DNA of 64,000 bases from Amoeboaphelidium protococcarum (Eukaryota > Aphelidiomycota > Aphelidea), in contig JALECJ010000056.1 in NCBI GenBank assembly GCA_023515745.1, positions 496,001 to 560,000 of the forward strand, in the 5' to 3' direction. Positions within the stretch are counted from its first letter, which is position 1. Every line of letters begins with the position of its first letter. The translations under genes and the position numbers were made by a program. Positions 53,268 through 63,282 of the stretch are shown one piece after another. Below the pieces are notes generated by a model. The model saw nothing but the letters and a program-made list of their open reading frames with translations, was not told the origin of the DNA and ran no database searches.

Positions 53268-55646
53268 TCAGAAGAATTTCCCAAGTCTATTCAGTCCAGT
53301 CTGGATAGATTGAGGAAATTGAAATGCTTTCTAATCAAACTAGGATGAAGACACCCGGTACGACTGTCCACTGTTGGCTTCTGACTTTTAGGCAGCTGCC
53401 ATTCTCTTCTGTTACTATTACTATTATTTCTCCTGCGCCAATCTCTTCTTTTCATCATGAATACACTGATCCAATGAGAGATAAGACGGGATGGTGATAA
53501 AACGCGAAGACGGTTGTAAGAGCATGTCAGAGTAGAACGACTCTTGAAGCAGGCTCTTTTACTAGCTACTAGGATTAGACGACTTTCTAGCCGCACCGAA
53601 GGATGTTGATGACTTTCTACTACTCAGTACAAAGGCAGGACTAAACATTAGTACGTATTTCTAAACGGCAGCATCCACATTTTACAAGATGCGATCATTT
53701 ACAGATTTCATGTACACAATATCTATTTTCTACTTGACGGAATCTGCATGTTTAATAAACTATTTAAAGTACGTAGTAGACTCTTGTCCTTTCAAAGTTC
53801 CTTTAAATAGTTTGTAACAAAACTAGATATCAAAATACAGCTGAATCTAAACACACTCTGGTAAATCTAAGCTGACAAGCTTCTCAATCAGCTAGATAAT
53901 GCATTGTAAAGCAGCCTTACAGAAATCCAAATATACAGGCAATGTAACTTCAAGCATGTAATCCAAAGACAAATATTCACTTAGAGCCGCTATCATCTGA
54001 GGAGAAGGCGATGTCACAACTTTCTATTCCACTTCTCCACCATCTTTTATAACTTCCCATTATCCACCTTGCCCGTTAGCAGTGAAACTAATGGATAAAT
54101 CACTTCCAAAATGAGGATCAGTATAAAGTTGAAGCAGATTTTAAAGCAATAATTAAGACTGAATATGACAGAGCTATTAGACTATATGGTCACAGAAGAG
54201 GTGGAATTCTTCGTGATTGACTAACGCATTATCCCGATGTGACACTTAGCGGCACATAAAGTATAAAGTACCAAGAATGGTCGCATCACGTTAAACCATA
54301 TTATCAACCAGCATCTTCAATTCTTCCAGAAATCTCTTCACACATTGCTGCATAGAATTGTCGCAATGACTCTACAGATCACTACCACCAAGTCTCTGAT
54401 CTTTAATCAGTAACTGCAAATCAGACCAATGACTTTAATGTAATTCAGAAAGACACAATCTAATATCTTAAATAGCCCTGTTGTCCTAAAATGCACTAGT
54501 CACTTGCTGTTAAGATTGTTGCAAAGTACTTGTTATATATCCAAGCAGCTGTTCATAATACTTTCCAATTTGAGTTTATATCATTTGCAAGCATTGCTAG
54601 TGCACCTTTTCATTCAATACTGTATCCCAAATCTTTTATAGGAACTTATTGTTGGAAGCCAGAGATACATTATCAGATACATAATCAATCAGTAGGGATG
54701 CAGATTCAAAATGCAGACTTTATTACTCCAGCTAGGTGACAACTTTCTCAATAAACTCAAGTAAAACATCATCAGTACTACTAGTACCAGAAGCCGATAA
54801 TTAACATAAATGAGCAGTAGGATTGAAATTAGTCAATAGAGTGGACGATATAGAGCTGAGCATCACTGATTTGAACCTGCTCTGCACCATCTCGACTACA
54901 TTCTATTGACTCAACTAATGAAAAACTTTGTAAACTAGACCATCACTGTTACTGAATAGCTTATCAACTGAATCTAGTATGGATTCTAACCGCTTTAAGA
55001 CGGTCTATATGGACATACTAGATAACTGAGAATCCAAATACAACTTTAATGGATTCACGTCTGGATTTAATAACCACATTGAAAGAATAATATTGCACTT
55101 GGTTGAGAGAGACACTGTATCTTAATTGAGTAGTTTAGAGAGTTTATTTGTCCACAATTGAACATCTACAGGTGATACGCTTTCAAATAGACTTTCACTG
55201 ATATGAGGAGATAGTACGCGTTAGAGATGGACAGCAATGAGGAGCAGTATAGCCAGTTCTACTACGAATGAATGAGATTCAGAGAGATGGTTATTCAATT
55301 GGAACTATGCAAGTTCATCTTTGATCTACAGCAGACACTGGAACCCTCTTGCATATTAAAGCACGTTTCCATCTTCAGCATCCACAAAAGTATTGTCATG
55401 TTATTGTTCAACTAATAACTTTTATTATCCAAAATTCTCCATCAAGTCTGCCAACTGTGTCAGCTGGGAGACAATATCTATAGAGACCATCTATTCCAAG
55501 TGATGATGACACTTGATCACAGTCTAATACTTTTCACCACCAACAAGGGGTTTATGGTACTGGTAGTTCTTACTACTACTCATGGAAATTTATTATTATT
55601 ACTACTATTATAGGTGCTGAGTAGCAGTCATAATTTCCATTGTCAT
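53268..55646 (-). CDS. COG1: Conserved oligomeric Golgi complex subunit 1-like
   Basis: 792 aa from ATG 55646 (or 771 from ATG 55583) to TGA 53268, single exon. COG tethers retrograde Golgi vesicles. The block VELAILLLIAVHL ... QLWTNKLSKLLN ... KCNIILSMWLLNPDVNPLKLYLDSQ follows the COG1 pattern of a helical bundle and then the LL-x-x-SP-x-ALxxFL segment. The expected N-terminal RDEL..../YRDLIEAADTI region is not found, so a 5' exon may be missing. Between the two candidate starts lies a run of seven Gln encoded only by TAA/TAG. Confidence 0.6.
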
Positions 55647-56116
55647 AAAGAGTATTCAAACAAGATAACTATGTTTACGAAATAAGCCAGATTAGTCAGT
55701 TCTCTTCAATAGTAATATTGAACACAAGTGCAGTTAAAGTCTCCTTACTTAATAATAAAATGTTGTTGGAACTGGAACGGGAGAAAGTGAAAGAGAACGA
55801 TGAACTGTCTGCTGTGAATATTGTTTCTCCTTGATTATCGCAGTCAAAGCAATTCCATCACGGCGGATGCCTAATAGCAATATTCAATATGCGGACTGCT
55901 AATCCATTTAAAGGCTCTGAGAATATTGACTTGTAGTGATGTTAAAGGCCGCTACACATGTAAAGCAGCAAACAAAGTGCCCCAGATCACGCGTCCCTTT
56001 GTTTAAGGGGTATTTACGGTGCAGCATATTCGCGGCGTCTCTTTGACAACAAACTCGCATCTCATTCATTTTTCAGCTGATTGTTAAAATATTATAAAAT
56101 TAGTATAGTATTATAA
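55647..56116. promoter_or_regulatory. Divergent upstream region of COG1-like and secreted-protein genes
   Basis: 470 bp. A 24-codon plus-strand frame starts at 55760 but is too short to judge. A missing COG1 5' exon could also lie here. Confidence 0.3.
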
Positions 56117-57010
56117 ATGCGAAGAGTAGTGTAATTGGCGTTTTTGAGTCTGCTATTAAATTCCGCGCTGATCTCTGCTCAACATTAATCACGGTCTAAT
56201 AGAGATGCAGCTGCTCCTCTTGGAGCCGACATGGACCATTCATTATTAGATGATTAAAATAATCACAGAGATTCGTCGTATCTGTACACACTGACCAAGC
56301 GTGGAATTCTGAATAAAATAGGTGCTGTAGCCAAAGGCGCAGTGAATAGTTTCGTAACGACCACCAAGGTGGCGTTTAACTCTGCTAAAGATTATAAAGG
56401 CACTTGGCGGAAATTTAAATATGCAGCCAAAAATCCGAGGTAATCCATAAAAGGCATGATTAATAAACTTCGTGCACCATGCCCAAAGTATCGAAAGGCA
56501 GAATGCGTTGGTGAAGGTATTGGATATGTTGCACAGGCGGGTGCCACATTTTTTGCTCCCCAGGTGGCGGCTGCTTATCTTGGTACAGCTGCAGGTGCTG
56601 CAGTCCTCGCTGGCACTGCTGTGACGGGCGTGACTTCTAAAGCTGAATTTGCTGGTGATGGGTACTTAAGTGAGTTCAGGATGGAGTAGTAGCGATCTAA
56701 ATAAAAGTAGTAATAGCAACAGTAGGGGGCAGCGAGATCTCAGAAGAGTAAAAGCGGCCTTCGATTCAATGGTGAATTTAAGCAGGAGAAGCCGTAGTAG
56801 ACAGGAATTGCTGGTCGTCATGAGAAGAGCCGTTAGTAGCAATAATCTCATGCAAAGTAACGCGCTACTGCATCCTCATTATCGGGCAGGTCTGGAACGC
56901 CTTATAACAGCGGACACTCTCAACGTCCTAATCATCTGCGCCAAGTCCCTCATCGCTAGTCCGTTAGATCGCAATACTGGAACCGCCCTGCCATGGGTTA
57001 CGCATACTGA
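56117..57010 (+). CDS. Secreted protein with a dibasic cleavage site and Gln-rich tail
   Basis: 297 aa, ATG 56117 to TGA 57008, one exon. A clear signal peptide (MRRVVQLAFLSLLLNSALISA) is followed by a short acidic propeptide-like part ending in LTKR near residue 63, a kexin-type Lys-Arg site. Directly after it comes an amphipathic, Gly/Ala/Lys-rich stretch (GILNKIGAVAKGAVNSF) and a basic segment. Residues 130-175 hold two Cys and a Gly/Ala-rich hydrophobic stretch (AAAYLGTAAGAAVLAGTAV). The C-terminal 110 residues are Gln/Ser/Arg-rich. No family recognised. The layout suggests a processed secreted product; its activity is unknown. Confidence 0.6.
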
Positions 57011-57191
57011 AGTTATCATGAGTGAACCGTATTTATAATAGATTTTAATTGTTTAATGGATATTTTTTTTAAGTATCAACGGTGAGGTCAGATGTCTCAT
57101 TGTTATAGACATTGTTCACCCATGCCACTTCAACACGCAACGCGTTAGAAATTTATCTTCACACCCGCTCGCTTTGCCGTTCGATGATCTT

Positions 57192-58296
57192 TATAGTTTG
57201 ATCAGGATGGAACAATAGATATAGATATAGAACTCAAGCTACAACTGGCACCGACAACTTTGCTGCGTATCAAATGGCTTAGCAAAGGCATTTTGCTTAT
57301 CCACTAACCACAGAGAGAGAGAGAGAGAAAAGGAAAGGAGAAGATGGGAATATAAAGCGGAGGGATCAACTCCAACGAAGGAGCAAGGTGAGGGGAGAAT
57401 CGACCAAGTGGCCAACCCGTTGAGTCTATTGTCAGCACACGAGCAGAAGATACAAAGACTCCACAGTGTTATATATCAAGTGAATAGTTGTGAGTGTTTG
57501 CTCAGCAAATTTTAATCTTCCGAATATCATTTCATATGTTTGCAGTCACAAGGGTCACTCAACATCCACAATACATTAGAAGCGTTCGTATTGTCCAGTG
57601 AAAACGCACCTGGAACATCGTCTGTAGTCTAATTTTCATTCATCCTGTCAGCTGTATTATTAGTAGTCGCCGGTACAATGAAATTTGAAACTAAAACGAA
57701 GGACTACTTTACATACCTGTCCATTGTCTTGTGCGCTGCGTCGTTGTCGCTGCCGAGTTAGTTTGTTTGTTTGATGTTGCTTTGTTTGCTTGTTCACCTC
57801 CACACATTCCCATCGGCTCTTGGTTCACTCCTCTTCTCTTCCTCCTTCTTCTTATCGAGAATTTCCGCATTGGCGACAATGCTCCTGCATCGTGATGATG
57901 TCCTCGCTCTGTGATAGAGTCCCTCGCTCTGTGAAAGAGTCCCTCGCTCTGTGAAAGAGTCCCTCGCTCTGTGAAAGAGTTCCTAGCTCTGTGAAAGAGT
58001 CCCTCGCTCTGTGAAAGAGTCCCTCGCTCTGTGAAAGAGTCCCTCGCTCTGTGAAAGAGTCCCTCGCTCTGTGAAAGAGTTCCTCGCTCTGTGAAAGAGT
58101 CCCTCGCTCTGTGAAAGAGTTCCTGCATCGTGAAGATGTCCTCGCTCTGGATCGAGTTCCTGCATCGTGAAGATGTGGCCATACTTGGGATGGTCTCCCC
58201 CCCTCTTTTTTTTTTACTTAACCTGTCTAACCTTTTCCGACTGACGATGCCCACATTAGCCGCTTCAAAATACCGATCGGGCTTTCCAACGCTCTG
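57192..58296. repeat. Dispersed 1-kb repeat, copy A
   Basis: About 1105 bp, highly similar to copy B at 62187-63143 in the same orientation. Order of parts: (ATAGAT)n, a purine (GA)n tract, unique sequence, an array of 20-bp tandem repeats, and a common end near GGGCTTTCCAACGCTCTG. Copy A has 11 tandem units (57901-58120) against 3 in copy B. A minus-strand frame covers the right half and stays open because the 20-bp unit reads through in all phases. No terminal inverted repeats or target-site duplication was found. It ends 135 bp before the OB-fold gene. Confidence 0.85.
57901..58120. repeat. 20-bp tandem repeat array, 11 units
   Basis: Eleven direct, gap-free copies of CCCTCGCTCTGTGAAAGAGT with a few substitutions (C/T at position 1, GATAG in the first unit, TAGC in one). 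Each unit holds a small CTCT...AGAG inverted repeat. Since 20 is not a multiple of 3, three units make one 20-codon protein period. Confidence 0.95.
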
Positions 58297-58431
58297 CTTC
58301 ACCATTTTCAACCATCAGGCCCATCTGCTTTGGCTGTTTCAACTCTTGATCAAAGTTCTCCCAATACTCTGCTTAAGTAAATTTGTAAAATCAACAACAT
58401 GATTACTGGTACCAAGAGATAGTTCACAACA

Positions 58432-59157
58432 ATGGGCTCTGTGACACGTGTCTTTCGTTGTCCCTATATTGAAGGTAATTTGTTGATTGAGTTGATGGAA
58501 GGCAGAGATACGGAACAACTTCGCGTTTCAGCTCCGTAGTCGATGATAGTAGACCTTGCACTGTCTAAGTATGACACTTTGTTTGTTGAAGATATTGAGT
58601 GTATAGACCGTAAGAATTTAGTGTTCCATACCACGAAGTGTAACTCAGTGCAGAAAGTTCAAGGCATGGAAATTTTAAACGTGCCATCATGCATTTTACA
58701 CTTGCGCGTTGTCGCCAGGTTGGTTACTGCATCTGAGTATCGGTATCTCAATGGACCTGAGGCTTTGGGAACTTAAGAAGCTAATTGCCTCAGTTAAGTG
58801 ACATTCTTGAAAAATGCACGACCAGACACACCTGTGGTGTTTGGGAGGATCTCAAAGATCGAGACCAGAGCTGATGGTGGTGATGATGCAATGTTGGTAA
58901 TACACGATGGAACAGCATGTGCTATCATCACGTGGAAAGGCAGACACATAAGCTAACTACCAGAATAATTGAAGGTTGGCGCAGCAATAGCTCTGGTAAA
59001 CGTACAACCCGAAAGGCGCGGCAACCGTGTATACATTACGCTGCAAAGGAGCAACCAATCCGGACACATTCTAACCATGGCAGGATTATTTCTAATAAAT
59101 GCCACATTGGATTAATATCATCATTTAAGATAAAGTACTGCAGGCTAAACTGAGTGA
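58432..59157 (+). CDS. OB-fold nucleic-acid-binding-like protein
   Basis: 241 aa, ATG 58432 to TGA 59155. The C-terminal half has the beta-strand rhythm of an OB fold: VVFGRISKIETR, AMLVIHDGTACAIITWKG, LKVGAAIALVNVQPERRGNRVYITLQ. The N-terminal half is a second beta-rich unit with ILHLRVVARLV. Such double-OB proteins serve in ssDNA or telomere binding and meiotic recombination (RPA, MEIOB, RMI types), but I cannot place it in one family. The 5' flank consists of repeat copy A. Confidence 0.5.
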
Positions 59158-59185
59158 TCTTTGACTCGCCGTAAGAAACGTAAAC

Positions 59186-59500
59186 TCAATGTAAATACCT
59201 CTTCATAATATTTATCTTCACTTTCAGTTCAACTCTCTGTAGGTATTGTTGTATACACACAGAAAGTTCTGGCGACAAGCTTACAGCATACTAGATTGAA
59301 AGAGACCTTGTCACCCTCTGCATACTAACCACACGGCTCTAATCAGCGCAGTAATGTCCATTCATATGGTTCAACATAGCTAGCTCGTTAACAAGTGCAG
59401 CAGCGTCTACGGGCTTGACTTAAAGTTCTTTCCACCATATCGTCACCCTCGTCGAGAACATAACCAGCAGCAGCATGTAACCGCGCATCCGAATATCCAT
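59186..59500 (-). CDS. Small hypothetical protein, possibly membrane-anchored or secreted
   Basis: 104 codons, ATG 59500 to TGA 59186. It starts with a hydrophobic stretch (MRGYMLLLVMFSTRVTIWW) that could be a signal anchor, followed by VKPVDAAALVNELAMLNHMNGHYCADQSRVV, which reads like a helical protein. The downstream end may be altered by an intron. Unrecognised. Confidence 0.33.
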
Positions 59501-59715
59501 TCACATTACCAAACTCTCAGCAAAGGTGTTACACACATACTTATTTAGGAGTTCTCGCGTGTTGATGGAAAGCCACCAGTAATGGCTTTTCTCAACTGAC
59601 AGCGGAATTCTTCTTCTTCTTCTTCTGTCTTGCCGTGGCGCTGTGATTCGGCATTACGTTTTAATATTAATTTCATCAAGGACTTGTGTGCATATAGTTA
59701 ACAGATACTCCTGCT
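59501..59715. other. Short divergent gap
   Basis: A (CTT)n-like tract (59606-59625) lies here. It presumably carries the promoters of the two flanking genes. Confidence 0.3.
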
Positions 59716-61777
59716 ATGGACAGGTTAGAGAATTTGTGGTTCTTGATCAAGTCTGTTTCCGTCTTGGTATTGGTTTACCTTCTCACTTACACAGTTGGTG
59801 TAATCTCGCGTAGTTTGGTGTTGAAATAGACTTTAAACAGTAACGGTAATGCAACTAAAGAAGACTAGTTCACTGACAAAAGATCTACTTTCAAAAATGG
59901 ACCACCTTCTAAAAAATTACCATAAGCACCATCAGTTGAAGGTGTCAATGCTCTCAAAGAAGAGCTAGTAGCTGCTTCAAATGAGGAGCGAACGTCTAGA
60001 TTTAAAATAGATACGAAAAGTCCAGAGTAATCTCAAGATAGTTTGTAAAGCTCAAACAGTTTAATAGCGTCTTAATAGCGGGGTGGTAGTGCGGACAATA
60101 TTGCTGATTCGGATGGAATGTTGAGCTTGTAAGATGCAGGCCTTGAATGTCTTCACGGTATAAATCTGTCTGCTGCTGCTGTTGTAGTGCGTCAACTTGA
60201 GGCCAAGTTTTGCTATATTTCTGCTCTGCCACGGGATCGTAAATCCATCATCAATTATCATCTTCTCTCACGGTATTGGATTTGTCACATAACCGCGTCG
60301 CCGTCTTACCTGATAGTGTTGGATTATTACGCAACCTGAGGCGGCTTCACTTGTCGCATAATAAGTTGAATACTTTACTTGTTGGTATTGGAAGTCTATC
60401 TGATCTGGATCTTTTAGATGTTAGTCATAATATATTGTTCGAGTTATCTCAGGCAATGTCTAATCTATCTGATTTGGTATTCTTGGACATATCTCATAAC
60501 AAGTTGAAAACTCTACCTCCGTGTCTGGGTTAATTTAATAGGCTTCTATGTTCTTTTGTGCCAAGAATCGCTGGGATGCTCAGCTGAGTGGGATTCTATC
60601 TATTTTGGATTATTAACCTCAACTCTTATCATCAAGAGCTTCAGTTAATTATCTCAGTCCGTCTCAATCTCAGCCTACATCTCCCACCAAAGCTTAATCG
60701 TCTCTGCAGTTGTTACCTGATTTTGGATAGTAGATGAATGTATTTAATCTGTCGAGAACATTGAATATTAAGCGGAGGAATGCGATAGAATCCACTATTA
60801 GACTGCCTCTATCCTCCAAAAGATAGTCTACAATACCCGTAGTGAATGCCAGACACTAATCGTTGTTTGTCCCTGAAGCTAGACCATTCATTATCTATGT
60901 TGTCGAGTAGTATCATTGGGAGTGGTAATGAGCAGGGATCTCTTCAGTTTGATGCTGGCTAGTCGTTATAATCTCCTGATGATCAGTAGTCCTCTCCTTA
61001 GACTATTTGTATCAATCGAGTCTAATGTATGGTATAGAACTTTGAGGATGTTCAGACTCTTAGATCTGAACACTTGCTTGCATCGTGCAAGTTTGGTTTC
61101 GCTTCTAGAATTGAACTGTCTGCTCTTTAGTCTGTAATGGACTTTTTAAACTGCTCTAAGTTGGAAACTACAGTTAAGCGTCAGAGAGTTTCAGCCCACA
61201 TCATATTAAGCATGTCATGTACCGGTAGTATATTGTACATACGATCGATCAAGTAGATTTCTCTGAGAATGAAGCCATAGTAGCTGCTGATGATGTTCTC
61301 ACAATATAGTCCTTTTTGCATTTACCGTACTGGTGTTTGTATAGATGTATTTTTGCAATACGTTCAAGAGACGCGCTTAACCTCTGTAAATAATAGTGGC
61401 GACTATGAAGCACTGAATGATCTAGATCCGGAGCAATAGTACTCGTTAATCTCATTAAAGGCCGCCAGTGAATTTGTTAAATCTCTCTCACTCACTTGTA
61501 GTCATCTAATGGTATCTCATCATAGACTCCGACACGAGAGATGCTGAATGGCGGTCATCATGGATAATTATTTAAATCTTAAAGCCAATCATCTTCCACA
61601 CAAGTGTCCCCTAGCTCAACTCCTAGAATTAAGTCAAAGAAGGATTATGATGGATTAATGCGAGCTGGATTGTAATAAGCTAAATAGTAGTAATCTCACT
61701 AATAGAAAACGCAGAGGCCTCAGTCATTTCTGGAACGACTCAAGTCTGCAGATGAAGGCTCTTACCATCAAGCATGA
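59716..61777 (+). CDS. Membrane-anchored leucine-rich-repeat protein (multi-intron model)
   Basis: An N-terminal membrane span (LWFLIKSVSVLVLVYLLTYTVGV) and a polar linker lead into LRRs: LTVLDLSHNRVAVLPDSVGLL, LRRLHLSHNKLNTL, LDLLDVSHNILFELSQAM, LVFLDISHNKLKTLPP. A Ser/Gln-rich region and a helical C-terminus (LDPEQQYSLISLKAASEF) follow. Exon 1 59716-60157 and intron 60158-60201 (44 bp) are well supported by frame. Later the coding frame changes three times (near 60510-60590, 60830-60880 and 61470-61500). GT-AG introns of about 68, 40 and 26 bp would restore it, ending at TGA 61775. These later junctions are guesses; indels or decay are the alternative. Confidence 0.5.
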
Positions 61778-62186
61778 ACAGGCAGGCATAAAGCGGTTCT
61801 AATTGATCATTACATTCGGTGTATAATTTGTAAAAGTAAGTGAATAGTAATCAAGTATAAAGCCACTTCAAATACGTAGATTGTTCAACTTTTGTCATAT
61901 CTCATTTCCCACTTCTGTATAAGGTCGCCGCGTGAAGAGCTGCTTCTAACAGCACTGTTGGAACGCGCGAAACTGTTTAACACACGCGTCCTTCTCAACG
62001 CCGTCCAGCTTGGCCACTACACACTTTCCATACGTCATGGCCTACACACTCACATTGCATCGCGTATATTTTTATTATCTAGTAATATGAGTAGATTCAC
62101 ATTACTTCAATCGAGCAAGGTCCTAGAATTTTTCCAATTCGTTCACTTGCAGTCTTCATTTAACGTCAATTGATAACCGGTTAAGA
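61778..62186. other. Intergenic stretch before repeat copy B
   Basis: 409 bp. A plus-strand frame (61892-62173) has no ATG start and does not look like protein. Nothing recognised. Confidence 0.35.
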
Positions 62187-63143
62187 TATAGTTTGATCAG
62201 GATGGAACAATAGATATAGATATAGATATAGATATAGAACTCAAGCTACAACTGGCACCGACAACTTGCTGCGTATCAAATGGCTTAGCAAAGGCATTTT
62301 GCTTATCCACTAACCACAGAGAGAGAGAGAGAGAGAGAAAAGGAAAGGAGAAGATGGGAATATAAAGCGGAGGGATCAACTCCAACGAAGGAGCAAGGTG
62401 AGGGGAGAATCGACCAAGTGGCCTACCCGTTGAGTCTATTGTCAGCACACGAGCAGAAGATACAAAGACTCCACAGTGTTATATATCAAGTGAATAATTG
62501 TGAGTGTTTGCTCCGCAAATTTTAATCTTCCGAATATCATTTCATATATTTGCAGTCACAAGGGTCAGTCAACATCCCCAATACATTAGAAGCGTTCGTA
62601 TTGTCCAGTGAAAACGCACCTGGAACATCGTCTGTAGTCTAGCTTTCATTCATCCTGTCAGCTGTACTATTAGTAGTCGCCGGTACAATGGAATTTGAAA
62701 CTAAAGCGAAGGATTACTTTACATACCTGTCCATTGTCTTGTGCGCTGCGTCGTTGTCGCTGCCGAGTTAGTTTGTTTGTTTAATGTTGCTTTGTTTGTT
62801 TGTTCACACCTCCACACATTCCCATCGACTCTTGGTTCACTCCTCTTCTCTTCCTCCTTTTTCTTATCGAGAATTTCCGCATTGGCGACAATGCTCCTGC
62901 ATCGTGATGATGTCCTCGCTCTGTGATAGAGTTCCTCGCTCTGTGAAAGAGTCCCTCGCTCTGTGAAAGAGTTCCTGCATCGTGAAGATGTCCTCGCTCT
63001 GGATCGAGTTCCTGCATCGTGAAGATGTGGCCATACTTGGGATGGTCTCCCCCCTTTTTTTTACTTAACCTGTCTAACCTTTTCCGACTGACGATGCCCA
63101 CATTAGCCGCTTCAAAATACCGATCGGGCTTTCCAACGCTCTG
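62187..63143. repeat. Dispersed 1-kb repeat, copy B
   Basis: 957 bp, near-identical to copy A (57192-58296) with scattered substitutions. It has a longer (ATAGAT)n and (GA)n tract but only three 20-bp tandem units (62912-62971). It lies 140 bp upstream of the carrier gene, in the same orientation relative to that gene as copy A is to the OB-fold gene. Confidence 0.85.
62912..62971. repeat. 20-bp tandem repeat array, 3 units
   Basis: Three gap-free units of the same 20-bp repeat as at 57901-58120. Confidence 0.93.
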
Positions 63144-63282
63144 TTTTGCCTGTTCAGTCTGTCTCTATTTGCTTTTTGCACCGGAATAAGAAACCCATTT
63201 GCTTTGTACTGTAGTTGAGACAACGTCAACTTTCGCCAAACTCATTCAGAATCTATTTTAGTAGTTACGGAAAGTGAGCAAT

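Noticed and set aside
57901-58120. CRISPR-like array
   Set aside because: The 20-bp units are contiguous with no spacers, and the genome is eukaryotic.
61892-62173. 93-codon plus-strand frame before repeat copy B
   Set aside because: No ATG start, composition not protein-like, no splice partners found.
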